From contig NZ_LYWZ01000020.1 in assembly GCF_001661965.1 (NCBI RefSeq), forward strand, positions 124,001 through 188,000: a stretch of 64,000 nucleotides of DNA, in the 5' to 3' direction. Below are positions 7,489-16,089 of the stretch, in pieces; position 1 is the stretch's first letter; each line of letters opens with the position of its first letter. The DNA is from Croceicoccus mobilis (GTDB taxonomy: Bacteria > Pseudomonadota > Alphaproteobacteria > Sphingomonadales > Sphingomonadaceae). Both the position numbers and the translations under genes were made by a program. The notes under the pieces were generated by a model that saw only the letters and a program-made list of their open reading frames with translations, had not been told where the DNA came from and did no database searches.

Positions 7489-7830
7489 TTACTCCGCGCC
7501 AGTGGTGCGCACGGGTTCCTCGGTCAGACCTTCCAGGCCGGGCGTGTCGGGGGCGGTTTCGGCGTCATAGGTGAACTCGCCCGAAACATCCGAGCCGCCC
7601 GCCTGCTGCTCGCCCACGGCAGAGCCGTCGACAGCGGGAACGGACTGGTTGGATACAACGGTATCTTCGCTCGGCTCGTCGGAGCTCAGCGCCCCGGTGA
7701 CCCATGCGATGGTCATGGCCAGAGCGGCCAGAAACAGGCTGATGAACAGGATATAGCGGACGATATGCGGGGTCGATCCGCCGCGTGCCTCATCGGTGGT
7801 GAGGTCTACTTCTTCTCCGTGGCGTTGCAT
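7489..7830 (-). CDS. Single-pass membrane protein with acidic tail, unknown
   Basis: A 113-residue protein. A hydrophilic N-terminus (MQRHGEEVDLTTDEARGGST) precedes one membrane helix (IVRYILFISLFLAALAMTIAW), followed by a disordered acidic region rich in Ser, Glu and Gly. The C-terminal part is probably periplasmic. I do not recognise a named family. It leads a tight minus-strand operon with the DUF2945 and DUF3008 genes. Start at 7830 with AAAGGA upstream. A GTTCGC-N7-GCGAAC inverted repeat lies about 50 bases before the start. Confidence 0.7.
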   Translation of the reverse strand: MQRHGEEVDLTTDEARGGSTPHIVRYILFISLFLAALAMTIAWVTGALSSDEPSEDTVVSNQSVPAVDGSAVGEQQAGGSDVSGEFTYDAETAPDTPGLEGLTEEPVRTTGAE

Positions 7831-7878
7831 GGCAGTTCCTTTACGAATTCGCGTATTTCACGACCCCAGGTTCCGCCC

Positions 7879-7897
7879 GTTCGCAACAATCGCGAAC
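7879..7897. repeat. Inverted repeat upstream of the DUF mini-operon
   Basis: GTTCGC and GCGAAC separated by 7 bases, between the divergent ends of dapD and the DUF operon, about 50 bases before the operon's start codon. A possible operator; no known regulator consensus is matched convincingly. Confidence 0.35.
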
Positions 7898-7980
7898 AGG
7901 CGGGTGATTCCTTGGGAAAACGCGGAATGACGCGAATTCGTTCCAGTTGCTGCCAGGCAGCTACCGCCCGTGGGCCCAAT

Positions 7981-8823
7981 TCAGGGGCGCAGCAGTTCGT
8001 TGATGCCGGTCTTCGAACGCGTCTGCGCGTCGACGGTCTTGACGATCACCGCGCAATAGAGCGAGGGGCCGGGCGTGCCGTCGGGCAGTGGCTTGCCGGG
8101 CATGGAACCGGGCACGACGACGGCATAGGGCGGCACGCGGCCCATGTGGACTTCGCCGGTGTTGCGGTCGATGATCTTGGTCGATGCGCCGAGATAGACA
8201 CCCATCGACAGCACCGCGCCTTCGCCCACGAACACGCCTTCGGCAACTTCCGAACGGGCACCGATGAAGGCACCGTCCTCAATGATGACGGGGCCTGCCT
8301 GCAGCGGTTCGAGAACGCCGCCAATCCCTGCGCCGCCCGAAATATGGACGTTCTTGCCGATCTGCGCGCACGAACCGACGGTGGCCCAGGTGTCGACCAT
8401 CGTGCCTTCATCGACGAATGCGCCGATGTTGACGAAGCTGGGCATCAGCACCACGCCCTTGCCGATGAAGCTGCCGCGGCGCGCGACAGCGCCCGGCACC
8501 ACGCGAAAGCCGTTTTCCATGAAGCGACCATCGCTCCACCCTGCAAACTTCGAGGGGACCTTGTCATAGGCGCTTTCACCAGCCGAGCCGTAAGGCACGA
8601 TTTCGTTATCATTCAGGCGGAAAGAGAGCAGCACGGCCTTCTTGAGCCACTGGTTCACGACCCATTCGCCGTCCTTCTTCTCGGCGACGCGTTCCTCACC
8701 CGAATCAAGCAGGGCGAGCGCGGCCTCGACATCGGTGCGCACGTCGCTGCTTTCCGGGGTGACATTGGCGCGGTCTTCGAACGCGGCGTCGATGCGGGCG
8801 ATAAGATCGGTACGGGTGGTCAT
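7981..8823 (-). CDS. dapD: 2,3,4,5-tetrahydropyridine-2,6-dicarboxylate N-succinyltransferase
   Basis: Catalyses the succinyl-CoA-dependent step of the succinylase branch of lysine and diaminopimelate synthesis in the cytoplasm. The 280-residue length is typical. After an alpha-helical N-terminal domain comes a left-handed beta helix of hexapeptide repeats, visible as [20 protein letters not shown] through [20 protein letters not shown]. The ATG at 8823 has AGGAAGG upstream and gives [12 protein letters not shown]; a longer in-frame extension has no support. lysA, the last enzyme of the same pathway, lies 27 kb away in this window. Confidence 0.96.
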   Translation of the reverse strand: MTTRTDLIARIDAAFEDRANVTPESSDVRTDVEAALALLDSGEERVAEKKDGEWVVNQWLKKAVLLSFRLNDNEIVPYGSAGESAYDKVPSKFAGWSDGRFMENGFRVVPGAVARRGSFIGKGVVLMPSFVNIGAFVDEGTMVDTWATVGSCAQIGKNVHISGGAGIGGVLEPLQAGPVIIEDGAFIGARSEVAEGVFVGEGAVLSMGVYLGASTKIIDRNTGEVHMGRVPPYAVVVPGSMPGKPLPDGTPGPSLYCAVIVKTVDAQTRSKTGINELLRP

Positions 8824-9150
8824 GACAGGCCTTCCTGGGGCTGGTGAAGTGCAGGCAAGGCGGCAGAATCCGCCAAGTCCCGCCAAAGGATCGCGCCCGC
8901 CTATCGCCTTGCCGCCCCTACGGCAAGTTTGCTGCGCGCGGTGCAAGACTGTGCCATTTCGGGCACGGGCCGCGGCATTAATGCTAACGCCATGGATTTT
9001 CCCGAAATGATCGGGAACTTAGCGCGTGTAGGCGGCTTGAAATTGCTGCGCCCACGGCTTTGAAACCGGATACGCGCTTTGGAAACGGATGCGCGCTGCC
9101 GGGCAGGGACCCGCCGGAAAATGGCGGAACCGCAGGGGAGGGGGCGCGAA
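8824..9150. other. 327-base divergent intergenic region
   Basis: Separates dapD (leftward) from the subtilisin-like lipoprotein gene (rightward), so it should hold promoters for both. I see no convincing gene. The one structured element is an imperfect tandem repeat at 9057-9094. Confidence 0.5.
9057..9094. repeat. Two imperfect 19-base tandem repeats
   Basis: Copies start GCTTTGAAACCGGATACGC and GCTTTGGAAACGGATGCGC and agree at 16 of 19 positions. They lie head to tail about 60-90 bases before the peptidase start codon. A regulator-binding array is possible. Confidence 0.45.
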
Positions 9151-11610
9151 ATGGGGACTGACATGAATTCCACCCTTGGCGGCAGTGTTGGCGACTGGGC
9201 GCATCGGCGGCCCGGCCACGCTCAGCGCCGGTTGCTGCGCCACGCTTTTTTTGCGCGCTGCGCGATTGCGGCGATCGGCGCATCGGCGCTGGCGGCATGC
9301 GGTGGCGGCGGGTCGGGCGGCACGGTGGTATCGACGCCTGCGCCCGCGCCCGCTCCTTCACCCAGCCCGACGCCGACTCCGGCCCCGACGCCGACGATCA
9401 TCCCGGCAGCCGAATTCGACACGGCGGAATATCGCGATTCCGACGGGCCGGACCTGCATAATGCGATCGCCGCATGGCAGGAAGGCGCGACCGGGGAAGG
9501 CGTTGCCATCGCCATAATCGATACCGGGATCGACAGCGACAATCCGGAATTCGCTGGCCGCATCTCGACGGCGTCTGCCGATGTCGCGGGATCGCGCAGC
9601 ATAGAATCCATCGATGGCCATGGTACGCAGGTGGCGCTGGTCGCAGCCGCCGCGCGCAATGGCGAAGGCGTGATGGGCATCGCCTATGACGCGACTATCA
9701 TCGCCTATCGCACCGATACGCCCGGCACCTGCGACGGATATGATCCTGCCAATCCCGATACGGGCTGCTCTTTCGACGATCATGACATTGCGACAGGGGT
9801 GAACCTTGCCGTCGCCAATGGCGCGCGGGTGATCAATATCTCACTGGGCGGATCGCTCCCGACGCAGGAGCTTAGCAATGCGCTGGCCGCCGCGGCGCAG
9901 GCAGGCGCGGTCATCGTGGTGTCCGCGGGCAATGATGGAGAGAGCACGGACCTGACGCTCGACCCATCGAACCCTGATCCCTTTGCGATCGGCGCTTTTC
10001 AGGCTGCTGCCGGCAATCTGATCATCGCCGGATCCGTGGACGAAAATGCCGTGATATCGGGTTTCAGCAACAAGGCGGGCGATTATGGCAGCGCCTTCCT
10101 TGCCGCGCAGGGAGAGGACGTGTGCTGCGTCTATGAAGACGGCGAGATTTATACCGAGACGATCGGCGGCACGGATTACGTCTATGTCGTCAACGGCACC
10201 AGCTTTGCAGCGCCCCAGATTTCCGGCGCGGCTGCCCTGCTGGCACAGGCGTTTCCCAATCTGACCGGGACCGAGATCGTGGAATTGCTGCTGACCACCG
10301 CCGTCGACAAGGGGGCGAGCGGGACGGACGAGGTCTACGGTTCGGGCGTGCTCGATATCGCGGCGGCATTCGCGCCGCAGGGGACGACTTCGCTGGCAGG
10401 CAGCACAACGGTGCTTTCGCTGGCGTCCGCCACGGGTTCGGTAAGTCCGGCCATGGGCGATGCCGGGGCGCAAGGGGCGCTGGGGGCCATCGTGCTCGAC
10501 GGCTATGACAGGGCTTATACGCTCAACCTTGCGACCAGCCTGCGCGCCGCGGCCCGGCGCCGCGATTTCGCGCATGGGCTGATGGCGTCAAGCCACGCCC
10601 GCCATGTCGAGACGGGTCCGATTGCCATGTCCTTCTCTGTCGCCGACACGGATGCAGGGATGGGCGCAGGGACGGGCTCGCCCATGAATTTGAGTGAGGC
10701 CGATGCCGACAGCGCCCGCGTGCTGGCGGCACGCATCACGGCAAGGCTATCGCCCGAAACCGCCATCGCTTTCGGCTTCCGGCAAGGCAGCGCTGGGCTT
10801 GAGGCCGGATTGCAGGGCCGCGAAGGGGCCGCCTTCATGGTGGCGAGCGAGGCAGGCAGCGACATGGGCTTTGCCGCCATGCGTGACGGATCGATGGCAC
10901 TGCGGCAGGACATGGGCGGCTGGGGCCTGACCGTCTCGGGCGAAAGCGGACGGGTTTGGACACCGCTATTCGATCAGGACTTGCTCGGCGTATCCCCGCG
11001 TGAAGATTACCTGTCCCGCTTCGGCGTCACGGCCGATATGAAGCGCGGCAGTTTCTCCGGCCGACTGGGCATTTCGTGGCTGAGTGAGGACGGCACCATG
11101 CTGGGCGCGCGTTTCGCCGAGGCATTGGCTGGTGACGGGGGAGCGGACAGCCTCTTTCTTGACGCCTCTGCCGCATGGCGACCGGCGGCGGGCTGGCGCA
11201 TCGGCGCTTCATGGCGGCAGGGTTTCACCCGCGCTGCCCGCGGCGGGTTGGTCGCATCCGAATCGATGATGGCCAGCAATGCGTGGAGTGTGGATGCGGT
11301 GCGCGGCAATGTGTTGACGCCGGGCGACCGGCTGGCGTTCCGCGTCTCGCAGCCCCTGCGGGTGAGCGGGGGCGGTCTTACCATGAACCTGCCAGTCAGC
11401 TATGATTACGCGAGCGAGAGCGCGGGCTTTGCGCGCCGAACCCTCTCACTCTCCCCCAGCGGGAGAGAGATCGCGAGCGAGGTTTCATGGCAGGGCCCGT
11501 TGTGGGGTGGGAGCATGGCGGCCAGCCTGTTCCACCGCCGCGAACCGGGCCATGTTGCCAGCCTGCCCGACGATTACGGGGCAGGGCTGCGCTGGGGCAT
11601 GAACTTCTAG
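9151..11610 (+). CDS. S8 family subtilisin-like serine peptidase, lipoprotein
   Basis: An 819-residue surface or outer-membrane protease. A basic N-terminus and hydrophobic stretch end in LAAC (lipid-modified Cys50), followed by a Gly run and a Pro/Thr linker to about residue 83. The S8 domain has Asp124 (AIIDTGID), His157 (DGHGTQ), oxyanion Asn261 (SAGNDG) and Ser351 (NGTSFAAP). The last 400 residues alternate beta-rich segments and end in Phe (GLRWGMNF), resembling an outer-membrane barrel; this is an inference. Start 9151 follows GGAGGGGG; 9163 is an alternative. Its TAG shares a CTAG palindrome with the gmk stop. Confidence 0.88.
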   Translation: MGTDMNSTLGGSVGDWAHRRPGHAQRRLLRHAFFARCAIAAIGASALAACGGGGSGGTVVSTPAPAPAPSPSPTPTPAPTPTIIPAAEFDTAEYRDSDGPDLHNAIAAWQEGATGEGVAIAIIDTGIDSDNPEFAGRISTASADVAGSRSIESIDGHGTQVALVAAAARNGEGVMGIAYDATIIAYRTDTPGTCDGYDPANPDTGCSFDDHDIATGVNLAVANGARVINISLGGSLPTQELSNALAAAAQAGAVIVVSAGNDGESTDLTLDPSNPDPFAIGAFQAAAGNLIIAGSVDENAVISGFSNKAGDYGSAFLAAQGEDVCCVYEDGEIYTETIGGTDYVYVVNGTSFAAPQISGAAALLAQAFPNLTGTEIVELLLTTAVDKGASGTDEVYGSGVLDIAAAFAPQGTTSLAGSTTVLSLASATGSVSPAMGDAGAQGALGAIVLDGYDRAYTLNLATSLRAAARRRDFAHGLMASSHARHVETGPIAMSFSVADTDAGMGAGTGSPMNLSEADADSARVLAARITARLSPETAIAFGFRQGSAGLEAGLQGREGAAFMVASEAGSDMGFAAMRDGSMALRQDMGGWGLTVSGESGRVWTPLFDQDLLGVSPREDYLSRFGVTADMKRGSFSGRLGISWLSEDGTMLGARFAEALAGDGGADSLFLDASAAWRPAAGWRIGASWRQGFTRAARGGLVASESMMASNAWSVDAVRGNVLTPGDRLAFRVSQPLRVSGGGLTMNLPVSYDYASESAGFARRTLSLSPSGREIASEVSWQGPLWGGSMAASLFHRREPGHVASLPDDYGAGLRWGMNF

Positions 11611-12272
11611 ACAGCGTCCGGCGCGGTCATCTTGCGCACGAAATTGACAAGGCCGGTCTGACGTTCGCGGCGCAGGCGTTCGGCTTCCAGAATGCGGCGC
11701 ACCTGTTCGTAGCAGCGATCGACATCGTCGTTGACGACGACATAGTCATAGTCGGACCAGTGGCTGATCTCGGCACGGGCGCGTTCCATGCGCGCTTCGA
11801 TCACATTCTTGTCATCGGTGCCGCGCGCGATCAGGCGGCGGCGCAGCTCGTCAATGCTGGGCGGCAGGATGAATACCGGCACGACGTCTTCACGCGCGCG
11901 CTGCGAAAGCTGCTGCGTGCCTTGCCAGTCGATATCGAACAGGAAATCGGTGCCCGCCTTCAGCCCGGCCCAGATCTGCGCCTTGGGCGTGCCATAGCTG
12001 TTGCCGAACACATGCGCCCATTCGAGGAATGCGTGATCTTCCACCATGGCATCGAATTCGCCGCGTTCGACGAAATGATAGTCCTTGCCGTCGGTTTCGC
12101 CGGGGCGGATCGGGCGGGTGGTGGCGGAAACCGAAAGCGCGATCCCCGCATCTGATTGCAGCAGACGGCGCGCAATGGTCGTCTTCCCCGCGCCCGAAGG
12201 CGAGGAGAGGATGAACATCAGCCCGCGGCGAGCCAGCGGGGTCGGGTTTTCGGTGGTCACGGGATCGGCCAT
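11607..12272 (-). CDS. gmk: Guanylate kinase
   Basis: Phosphorylates GMP to GDP with ATP in the cytoplasm, feeding nucleotide and (p)ppGpp pools. The 221-residue length is normal with a slightly long N-terminus. The P-loop is SSPSGAGKTT (residues 23-32). GMP-binding signatures are SVSATTRPIRPGETDGKDYHF and the later FLFDIDWQGTQQL. Start ATG at 12272. It converges with the S8 peptidase gene, and the two stop codons overlap by the CTAG palindrome. Confidence 0.97.
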   Translation of the reverse strand: MADPVTTENPTPLARRGLMFILSSPSGAGKTTIARRLLQSDAGIALSVSATTRPIRPGETDGKDYHFVERGEFDAMVEDHAFLEWAHVFGNSYGTPKAQIWAGLKAGTDFLFDIDWQGTQQLSQRAREDVVPVFILPPSIDELRRRLIARGTDDKNVIEARMERARAEISHWSDYDYVVVNDDVDRCYEQVRRILEAERLRRERQTGLVNFVRKMTAPDAV

Positions 12273-12353
12273 GCGGGCTGATGGCCGCTGATGCGGATTC
12301 GGGTCAAGCGCGCTGTACCGCGACTCATGTGGGAAACTGCGCCGGTGTGGCGA

Positions 12354-12731
12354 TTATTCCTCGGCGTTGGCCATGCGCTTGCGCACTTCCTCACGCCCTT
12401 CGACACGGGCGCGGCGGCCCTGACGGCGGTCATAAAGCGCTTTTGCCAGCATGCCGCCGCCAACGACGACCATGCCGGGCACCGACCGTGTCGCGACGCG
12501 GGCGACCGCGGTAGCCATCAGGGTCGAGGCGAGCGAGCGGCCATCGACGACCTTCTTTGCCTCTTCCTTGGTGTATCGGGTGCTGAGCAGCTTTTGCTCG
12601 GTCAGGCGGCGCGCGACCCGGCTGACGCCGCGAAGCGCGATGTCGGCAAGGATGATATTGGTCATCGGGTTCGGGCTGATGCCCGCCATATTGTCGCCCG
12701 ACTTCTTTTTGACACTGCGCCGCTTGGCCAT
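12354..12731 (-). CDS. Conserved-looking basic protein, unknown
   Basis: A 125-residue, strongly basic protein. It starts MAKRRSVKKKSGDNMAG, has a central stretch LASTLMATAVARVATRSVPGM followed by VVVGGGMLAKALYD, which could be a weak membrane helix, and ends RRQGRRARVEGREEVRKRM. I recognise no family. Arg/Lys clusters at both ends could bind membrane or nucleic acid. AGAGGA lies six bases before the ATG at 12731. It sits between sspB and gmk on the same strand. Confidence 0.65.
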   Translation of the reverse strand: MAKRRSVKKKSGDNMAGISPNPMTNIILADIALRGVSRVARRLTEQKLLSTRYTKEEAKKVVDGRSLASTLMATAVARVATRSVPGMVVVGGGMLAKALYDRRQGRRARVEGREEVRKRMANAEE

Positions 12732-12778
12732 TGGAGGTCCTCTTTTTAGTCCGCTTCAGCGGGAAGGACCCGCCGGGG

Positions 12779-13285
12779 TTATTTCTTCTTGCCGAAATCA
12801 ACGGTCACGACGTTTGAGCCGTCATCGCCATCTTCCGAACCAACGCCGTTTCCTGCGCCCTGTTCCGAATCGTTCTCCGGCTCGGCATGGGGCTCGGCCT
12901 CCTCGACCTCGCTCACCGCCTGGAACTGCAGGCCGAATTCCACTGCCGGATCGACGAAGGCCGTGATCGCGGAGAAGGGAATGACCAGCTTTGCCGGGAT
13001 CTGGTTGAACGACAGCCCAACCGAGAAATGGTCGTCGGCCACCGACAGGTCCCAGAACTTGTTCTGCAGCACGATCGTCATCTCGTCCGGAAAACGAGCG
13101 CGCAGTTCGGCAGGGATGTCGACGCCCGCGGCGCCGGTCTTGAAGGTAATGTAGAAATGGTGGCTGCCCGGCGGCATGCCGCCTGCCGCTTCCACTTCGC
13201 CAAGTACACGGCCAACGACGGCGCGCAGGGCTTCCTGCACGATCTCGTCATAGGGGATCAGGCTGTCTGGTGCCCCGTCGCTCAT
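12779..13285 (-). CDS. sspB: SspB family ClpXP adaptor protein
   Basis: A 168-residue protein of the alphaproteobacterial SspB family, which delivers ssrA-tagged proteins to the ClpXP protease. The substrate-binding fold is seen from LIPYDEIVQEALRAVVGRVL through GSHHFYITFKTGAAGVDIP to FNQIPAKLVIPFSAITAFVD. A disordered acidic linker follows, and the short C-terminal tail NVVTVDFGKKK fits the ClpX-docking tail. sspB next to hisB is a familiar sphingomonad arrangement. ATG at 13285. Confidence 0.93.
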   Translation of the reverse strand: MSDGAPDSLIPYDEIVQEALRAVVGRVLGEVEAAGGMPPGSHHFYITFKTGAAGVDIPAELRARFPDEMTIVLQNKFWDLSVADDHFSVGLSFNQIPAKLVIPFSAITAFVDPAVEFGLQFQAVSEVEEAEPHAEPENDSEQGAGNGVGSEDGDDGSNVVTVDFGKKK

Positions 13286-13494
13286 GATATGCTTCCGGTC
13301 ATGTGGAGTGGCTTGTCAGCAGCTTACCCCCCGGTCAAGGCCGAATGGACCTGCACTGGTGTCAGCAAGGCGGCAATCCGTGGATAGGCCCATGCTTTTT
13401 TGCACAGCTTAGGAGGCAGGGTCGGGCGCCGTCGCCCGAAATTGGCGCTTTTGACCCTCTTGCACGCTGTGCGGACGGGTTTATAGCGCCCGGC

Positions 13495-14121
13495 ATGGCC
13501 AAAGCAGGATTTTCGCGCACCGGCACGGTGCAGCGCAAGACGCACGAGACCGAGATCGACGTCAGTGTCGACCTCGACGGCAGTGGCGCGTATGAGATTT
13601 CGACCGGGATCGGCTTCCTCGATCACATGGTCGAACAGTTCTCGCGCCATTCGCTGATCGACGTGAAGCTCAAGGTCGTGGGCGACCTGCATGTCGATCA
13701 GCACCACACGGTCGAAGACAGCGCCATCGCTTTGGGCGAGGCGATTTCGAAGGCATTGGGCGAAAAGCGCGGCATCGCCCGCTATGGTCTGGCGTTTTCG
13801 CCGATGGACGAGACCTTGGCCCGCGTGGCTCTCGATATTTCAGGCAGGCCCTATCTGGTCTGGAAAGCCGGTTTCTCGCAGCCGCGTCTGGGCGAGATGG
13901 ATACCGAATTGTTCGAGCACTGGTTCCATTCGATCGCGCAGGCCGCCGGCATCACGCTTCATATCGAGCTGCTGTACGGCCAGAACAACCACCACATCAT
14001 CGAGGCGATCTACAAGGGGTTTGCCCGTTCGATGCGTCAGGCGACCGAGATCGACCCGAGGAAGGGCGATGCGATCCCCTCTACCAAGGGCATGCTGGGC
14101 AGCGGCACGGTCGAGGTCTGA
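13495..14121 (+). CDS. hisB: Imidazoleglycerol-phosphate dehydratase
   Basis: Sixth step of histidine synthesis, converting imidazole glycerol phosphate to imidazole acetol phosphate. The 208-residue monofunctional form lacks the phosphatase domain of E. coli HisB. Mn-binding His/Glu motifs are visible: [36 protein letters not shown] and the second-half repeat [11 protein letters not shown] with [12 protein letters not shown]. The ATG at 13495 gives [20 protein letters not shown]; no strong ribosome site is visible. It heads the his cluster. Confidence 0.96.
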   Translation: MAKAGFSRTGTVQRKTHETEIDVSVDLDGSGAYEISTGIGFLDHMVEQFSRHSLIDVKLKVVGDLHVDQHHTVEDSAIALGEAISKALGEKRGIARYGLAFSPMDETLARVALDISGRPYLVWKAGFSQPRLGEMDTELFEHWFHSIAQAAGITLHIELLYGQNNHHIIEAIYKGFARSMRQATEIDPRKGDAIPSTKGMLGSGTVEV

Positions 14122-14135
14122 AGAAGCAGGCGGAC

Positions 14136-14420
14136 ATGCTGATCATTTCCCTAACCTATGTCGCGCCGGTGGAAGGTGTCGATGCCCTGCTGGACGAGCA
14201 TGTCCGCTGGTTGAAGCGCGGGCATGAGGCAGGGCATTTCATCGCATGGGGCCGCAAGGTGCCGCGAACAGGCGGCGTGATCTTCGCGCACGGCGACCGC
14301 GCGGCGGTCGAGGCGCTTGCCAGCACCGATCCCTTTGTCGCCAATGGGGTGGCTGAGGTCGAGGTGATCGAATTCGTGCCGACCTTTGCCGCAGAAGGTC
14401 TTGAGCGCCTGACACAATGA
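14136..14420 (+). CDS. YciI family protein
   Basis: A 94-residue single-domain protein with the YciI ferredoxin-like fold: LDEHVRWLKRGHEAGHFIAWG, in which the early His and a later Asp (STDPFVANGV) are the family's proposed catalytic pair. The role of stand-alone YciI proteins is mostly unknown. It is inserted between hisB and hisH, 14 bases after hisB, and is probably co-transcribed. That placement does not prove a role in histidine synthesis. Confidence 0.88.
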   Translation: MLIISLTYVAPVEGVDALLDEHVRWLKRGHEAGHFIAWGRKVPRTGGVIFAHGDRAAVEALASTDPFVANGVAEVEVIEFVPTFAAEGLERLTQ

Positions 14421-14477
14421 TGACGGTGTCGCAATGATGGTGACAGCTGGTATGCCGGGCTTTGGAGAAGGCTTTCA

Positions 14478-15107
14478 ATGAAAGACGGATTGGCCCTCAT
14501 CGATTTCGGAGCGGGTAACCTCCATTCGGTCGAGAACGCGCTGAAAAAGGCGGGTGCGGAACGGATCATGGTGACATCCGATCCCGAGGTCGTGCGGCAG
14601 GCGGAACGCGTGGTGCTGCCGGGCGTGGGCGCCTTCGGCTCCTGCGCGAAGGCCCTGCGCGGCATTCCCGGCATGATCGATGCGATGGAGGAGGCGGTGC
14701 TGGAAGGCGGGGTACCGTTCCTTGGCATCTGCGTCGGCATGCAGCTTCTGGCGACGCGCGGCATCGAATTCGGCGTGCACAAGGGGCTCGACTGGATCCC
14801 CGGCGAGGTTCGCGAAATCGAGATCACCGATCCCGCGATCAAGGTGCCGCACATGGGCTGGAACGATGTGTGCCACCTGCCGCATCACGATGGCGCCAGC
14901 CTGATCGACGAGGGGGAGGCCTATTTCCTCCACTCCTTCCATTATGTTGCCGACAACGGGCGCGACATCGCCGCGATCACCGACCATGGCGGGGCCATCA
15001 CCGCCGCGGTCGCGCGCGACAATCTGCTTGGCGTGCAGTTCCACCCGGAAAAGAGCCAGGCCTACGGCATCGATCTTTTGTCACGTTTTCTGGACTGGAA
15101 GCCATGA
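14478..15107 (+). CDS. hisH: Imidazole glycerol phosphate synthase, glutaminase subunit
   Basis: Class I glutamine amidotransferase (209 residues) that supplies ammonia to HisF. The catalytic nucleophile is Cys85 in FLGICVGMQLL; the His and Glu of the triad lie in VQFHPEKSQ. The N-terminus LALIDFGAGNLHSVENALKK is characteristic. Start at 14478 with GGAGAAGG six bases upstream. The stop overlaps the hisA start (ATGA), so the two are translationally coupled. Confidence 0.97.
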   Translation: MKDGLALIDFGAGNLHSVENALKKAGAERIMVTSDPEVVRQAERVVLPGVGAFGSCAKALRGIPGMIDAMEEAVLEGGVPFLGICVGMQLLATRGIEFGVHKGLDWIPGEVREIEITDPAIKVPHMGWNDVCHLPHHDGASLIDEGEAYFLHSFHYVADNGRDIAAITDHGGAITAAVARDNLLGVQFHPEKSQAYGIDLLSRFLDWKP

Positions 15108-15832
15108 TCGTATTTCCTGCCATCGACCTCAAGGGCGGTCAGGTCGTCCGCCTTGCCGAAGGGGACATGGACCGCGCCACCGTTTACGGTGACGATCCCG
15201 CCGCGCAGGCCGCCATATTTGCCGAGGCGGGCGCGATGCACCTGCATGTCGTCGATCTGGACGGCAGCTTTGCGGGCAAGGCGGAAAACCGCGACGCGGT
15301 CGAGGGCATCCTCAAAAGCTTTCCCGGCCATGTTCAGCTCGGCGGCGGTATCCGCACGCGCGAAGCAGTGGAGGGCTGGTTCGATCTGGGCGTTTCCCGC
15401 ATCGTCATGGGCACCGCCGCGTTGAAGGACCCGCAGTTCGTCAAGGACATGGCCAAGGAATTTCCGGGCGGCATCGTCGTCGCGGTCGACGCGCGCGACG
15501 GCATGGTCGCGACCGAGGGCTGGGCGGAACTGTCCGATGTGCCCGTCGTCGACCTCGCCCGCCGGTTCGAGGATGCGGGCGTCGCCAGCCTGCTCTTCAC
15601 CGATATCGGGCGCGACGGCATGCTCAAGGGCTGCAATATTGACGCCACGGTCGATCTGGCGCGCGCCACCGACATGCCGGTGATTGCCAGCGGCGGGGTT
15701 AAGGGGCTCGATGACATCCACATCCTCTCGCTCCACGCGCCCGACGGGATCGAGGGCGTGATCACGGGCCGCGCGATCTATGACGGGCGGCTGGATCTGG
15801 CCGCCGCGCTGGCCATGGCGGCGCGGGCGTGA
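15104..15832 (+). CDS. hisA: ProFAR isomerase
   Basis: 1-(5-phosphoribosyl)-5-[(5-phosphoribosylamino)methylideneamino]imidazole-4-carboxamide isomerase, the Amadori rearrangement step of histidine synthesis. A 242-residue beta/alpha barrel. Catalytic Asp residues lie in IVFPAIDLKGGQVVRL (Asp8) and VVAVDARDGMVATEGW. Phosphate-binding loops are QLGGGIRT and IASGGVKG. Overlaps hisH by 4 bases and the following small membrane protein gene by 4 bases. Confidence 0.97.
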   Translation: MIVFPAIDLKGGQVVRLAEGDMDRATVYGDDPAAQAAIFAEAGAMHLHVVDLDGSFAGKAENRDAVEGILKSFPGHVQLGGGIRTREAVEGWFDLGVSRIVMGTAALKDPQFVKDMAKEFPGGIVVAVDARDGMVATEGWAELSDVPVVDLARRFEDAGVASLLFTDIGRDGMLKGCNIDATVDLARATDMPVIASGGVKGLDDIHILSLHAPDGIEGVITGRAIYDGRLDLAAALAMAARA

Positions 15833-16089
15833 TCGAGGTCCTGCTCTTTACCGCGCTTGCGGCCGTGTTCGGGTCGCTGCTGCTGTCGGATTTGCGGCGG
15901 CAGCATGTCGCGCTGGCGCATGTCAGCCTTGGCCGGATGGAAACGCCGCTGCGTTATTGGTCCCTTCTTGCGTTCGAAGGCGCGGCGATGCTCGCTTTGG
16001 CGATGTTCGCCGTGGCGCTGACCGCGCATGCACCTGCCCAGACGCGTGAGAGGGAATTCCAGATCATTATCGAGGCGCCCCAGCCATGA
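15829..16089 (+). CDS. Two-helix membrane protein inside the his operon
   Basis: An 86-residue protein with predicted membrane helices at about residues 3-20 ([19 protein letters not shown]) and 45-66 ([20 protein letters not shown]). It starts with GTG overlapping the hisA stop (GTGA), and its stop overlaps the hisF start (ATGA). Translation is therefore coupled on both sides, which argues strongly that it is expressed. I recognise no family, and none of the known histidine enzymes is a membrane protein. Confidence 0.75.
   Translation: MIEVLLFTALAAVFGSLLLSDLRRQHVALAHVSLGRMETPLRYWSLLAFEGAAMLALAMFAVALTAHAPAQTREREFQIIIEAPQP

Noticed and set aside
7879-7897. A possible alphaproteobacterial LexA box
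   Set aside because: The LexA site is a direct repeat GTTC-N7-GTTC; here the halves are inverted (GTTC and GAAC), so the consensus is not met.
7831-7900. An EcfG general-stress promoter before the DUF mini-operon
   Set aside because: GGAAC occurs, but no GTT element lies at the needed 16-17 base distance.
7468-8847. A 459-residue plus-strand frame across dapD and the DUF operon
   Set aside because: dapD and the small genes on the minus strand are well supported, and this frame has no domain or ribosome site.
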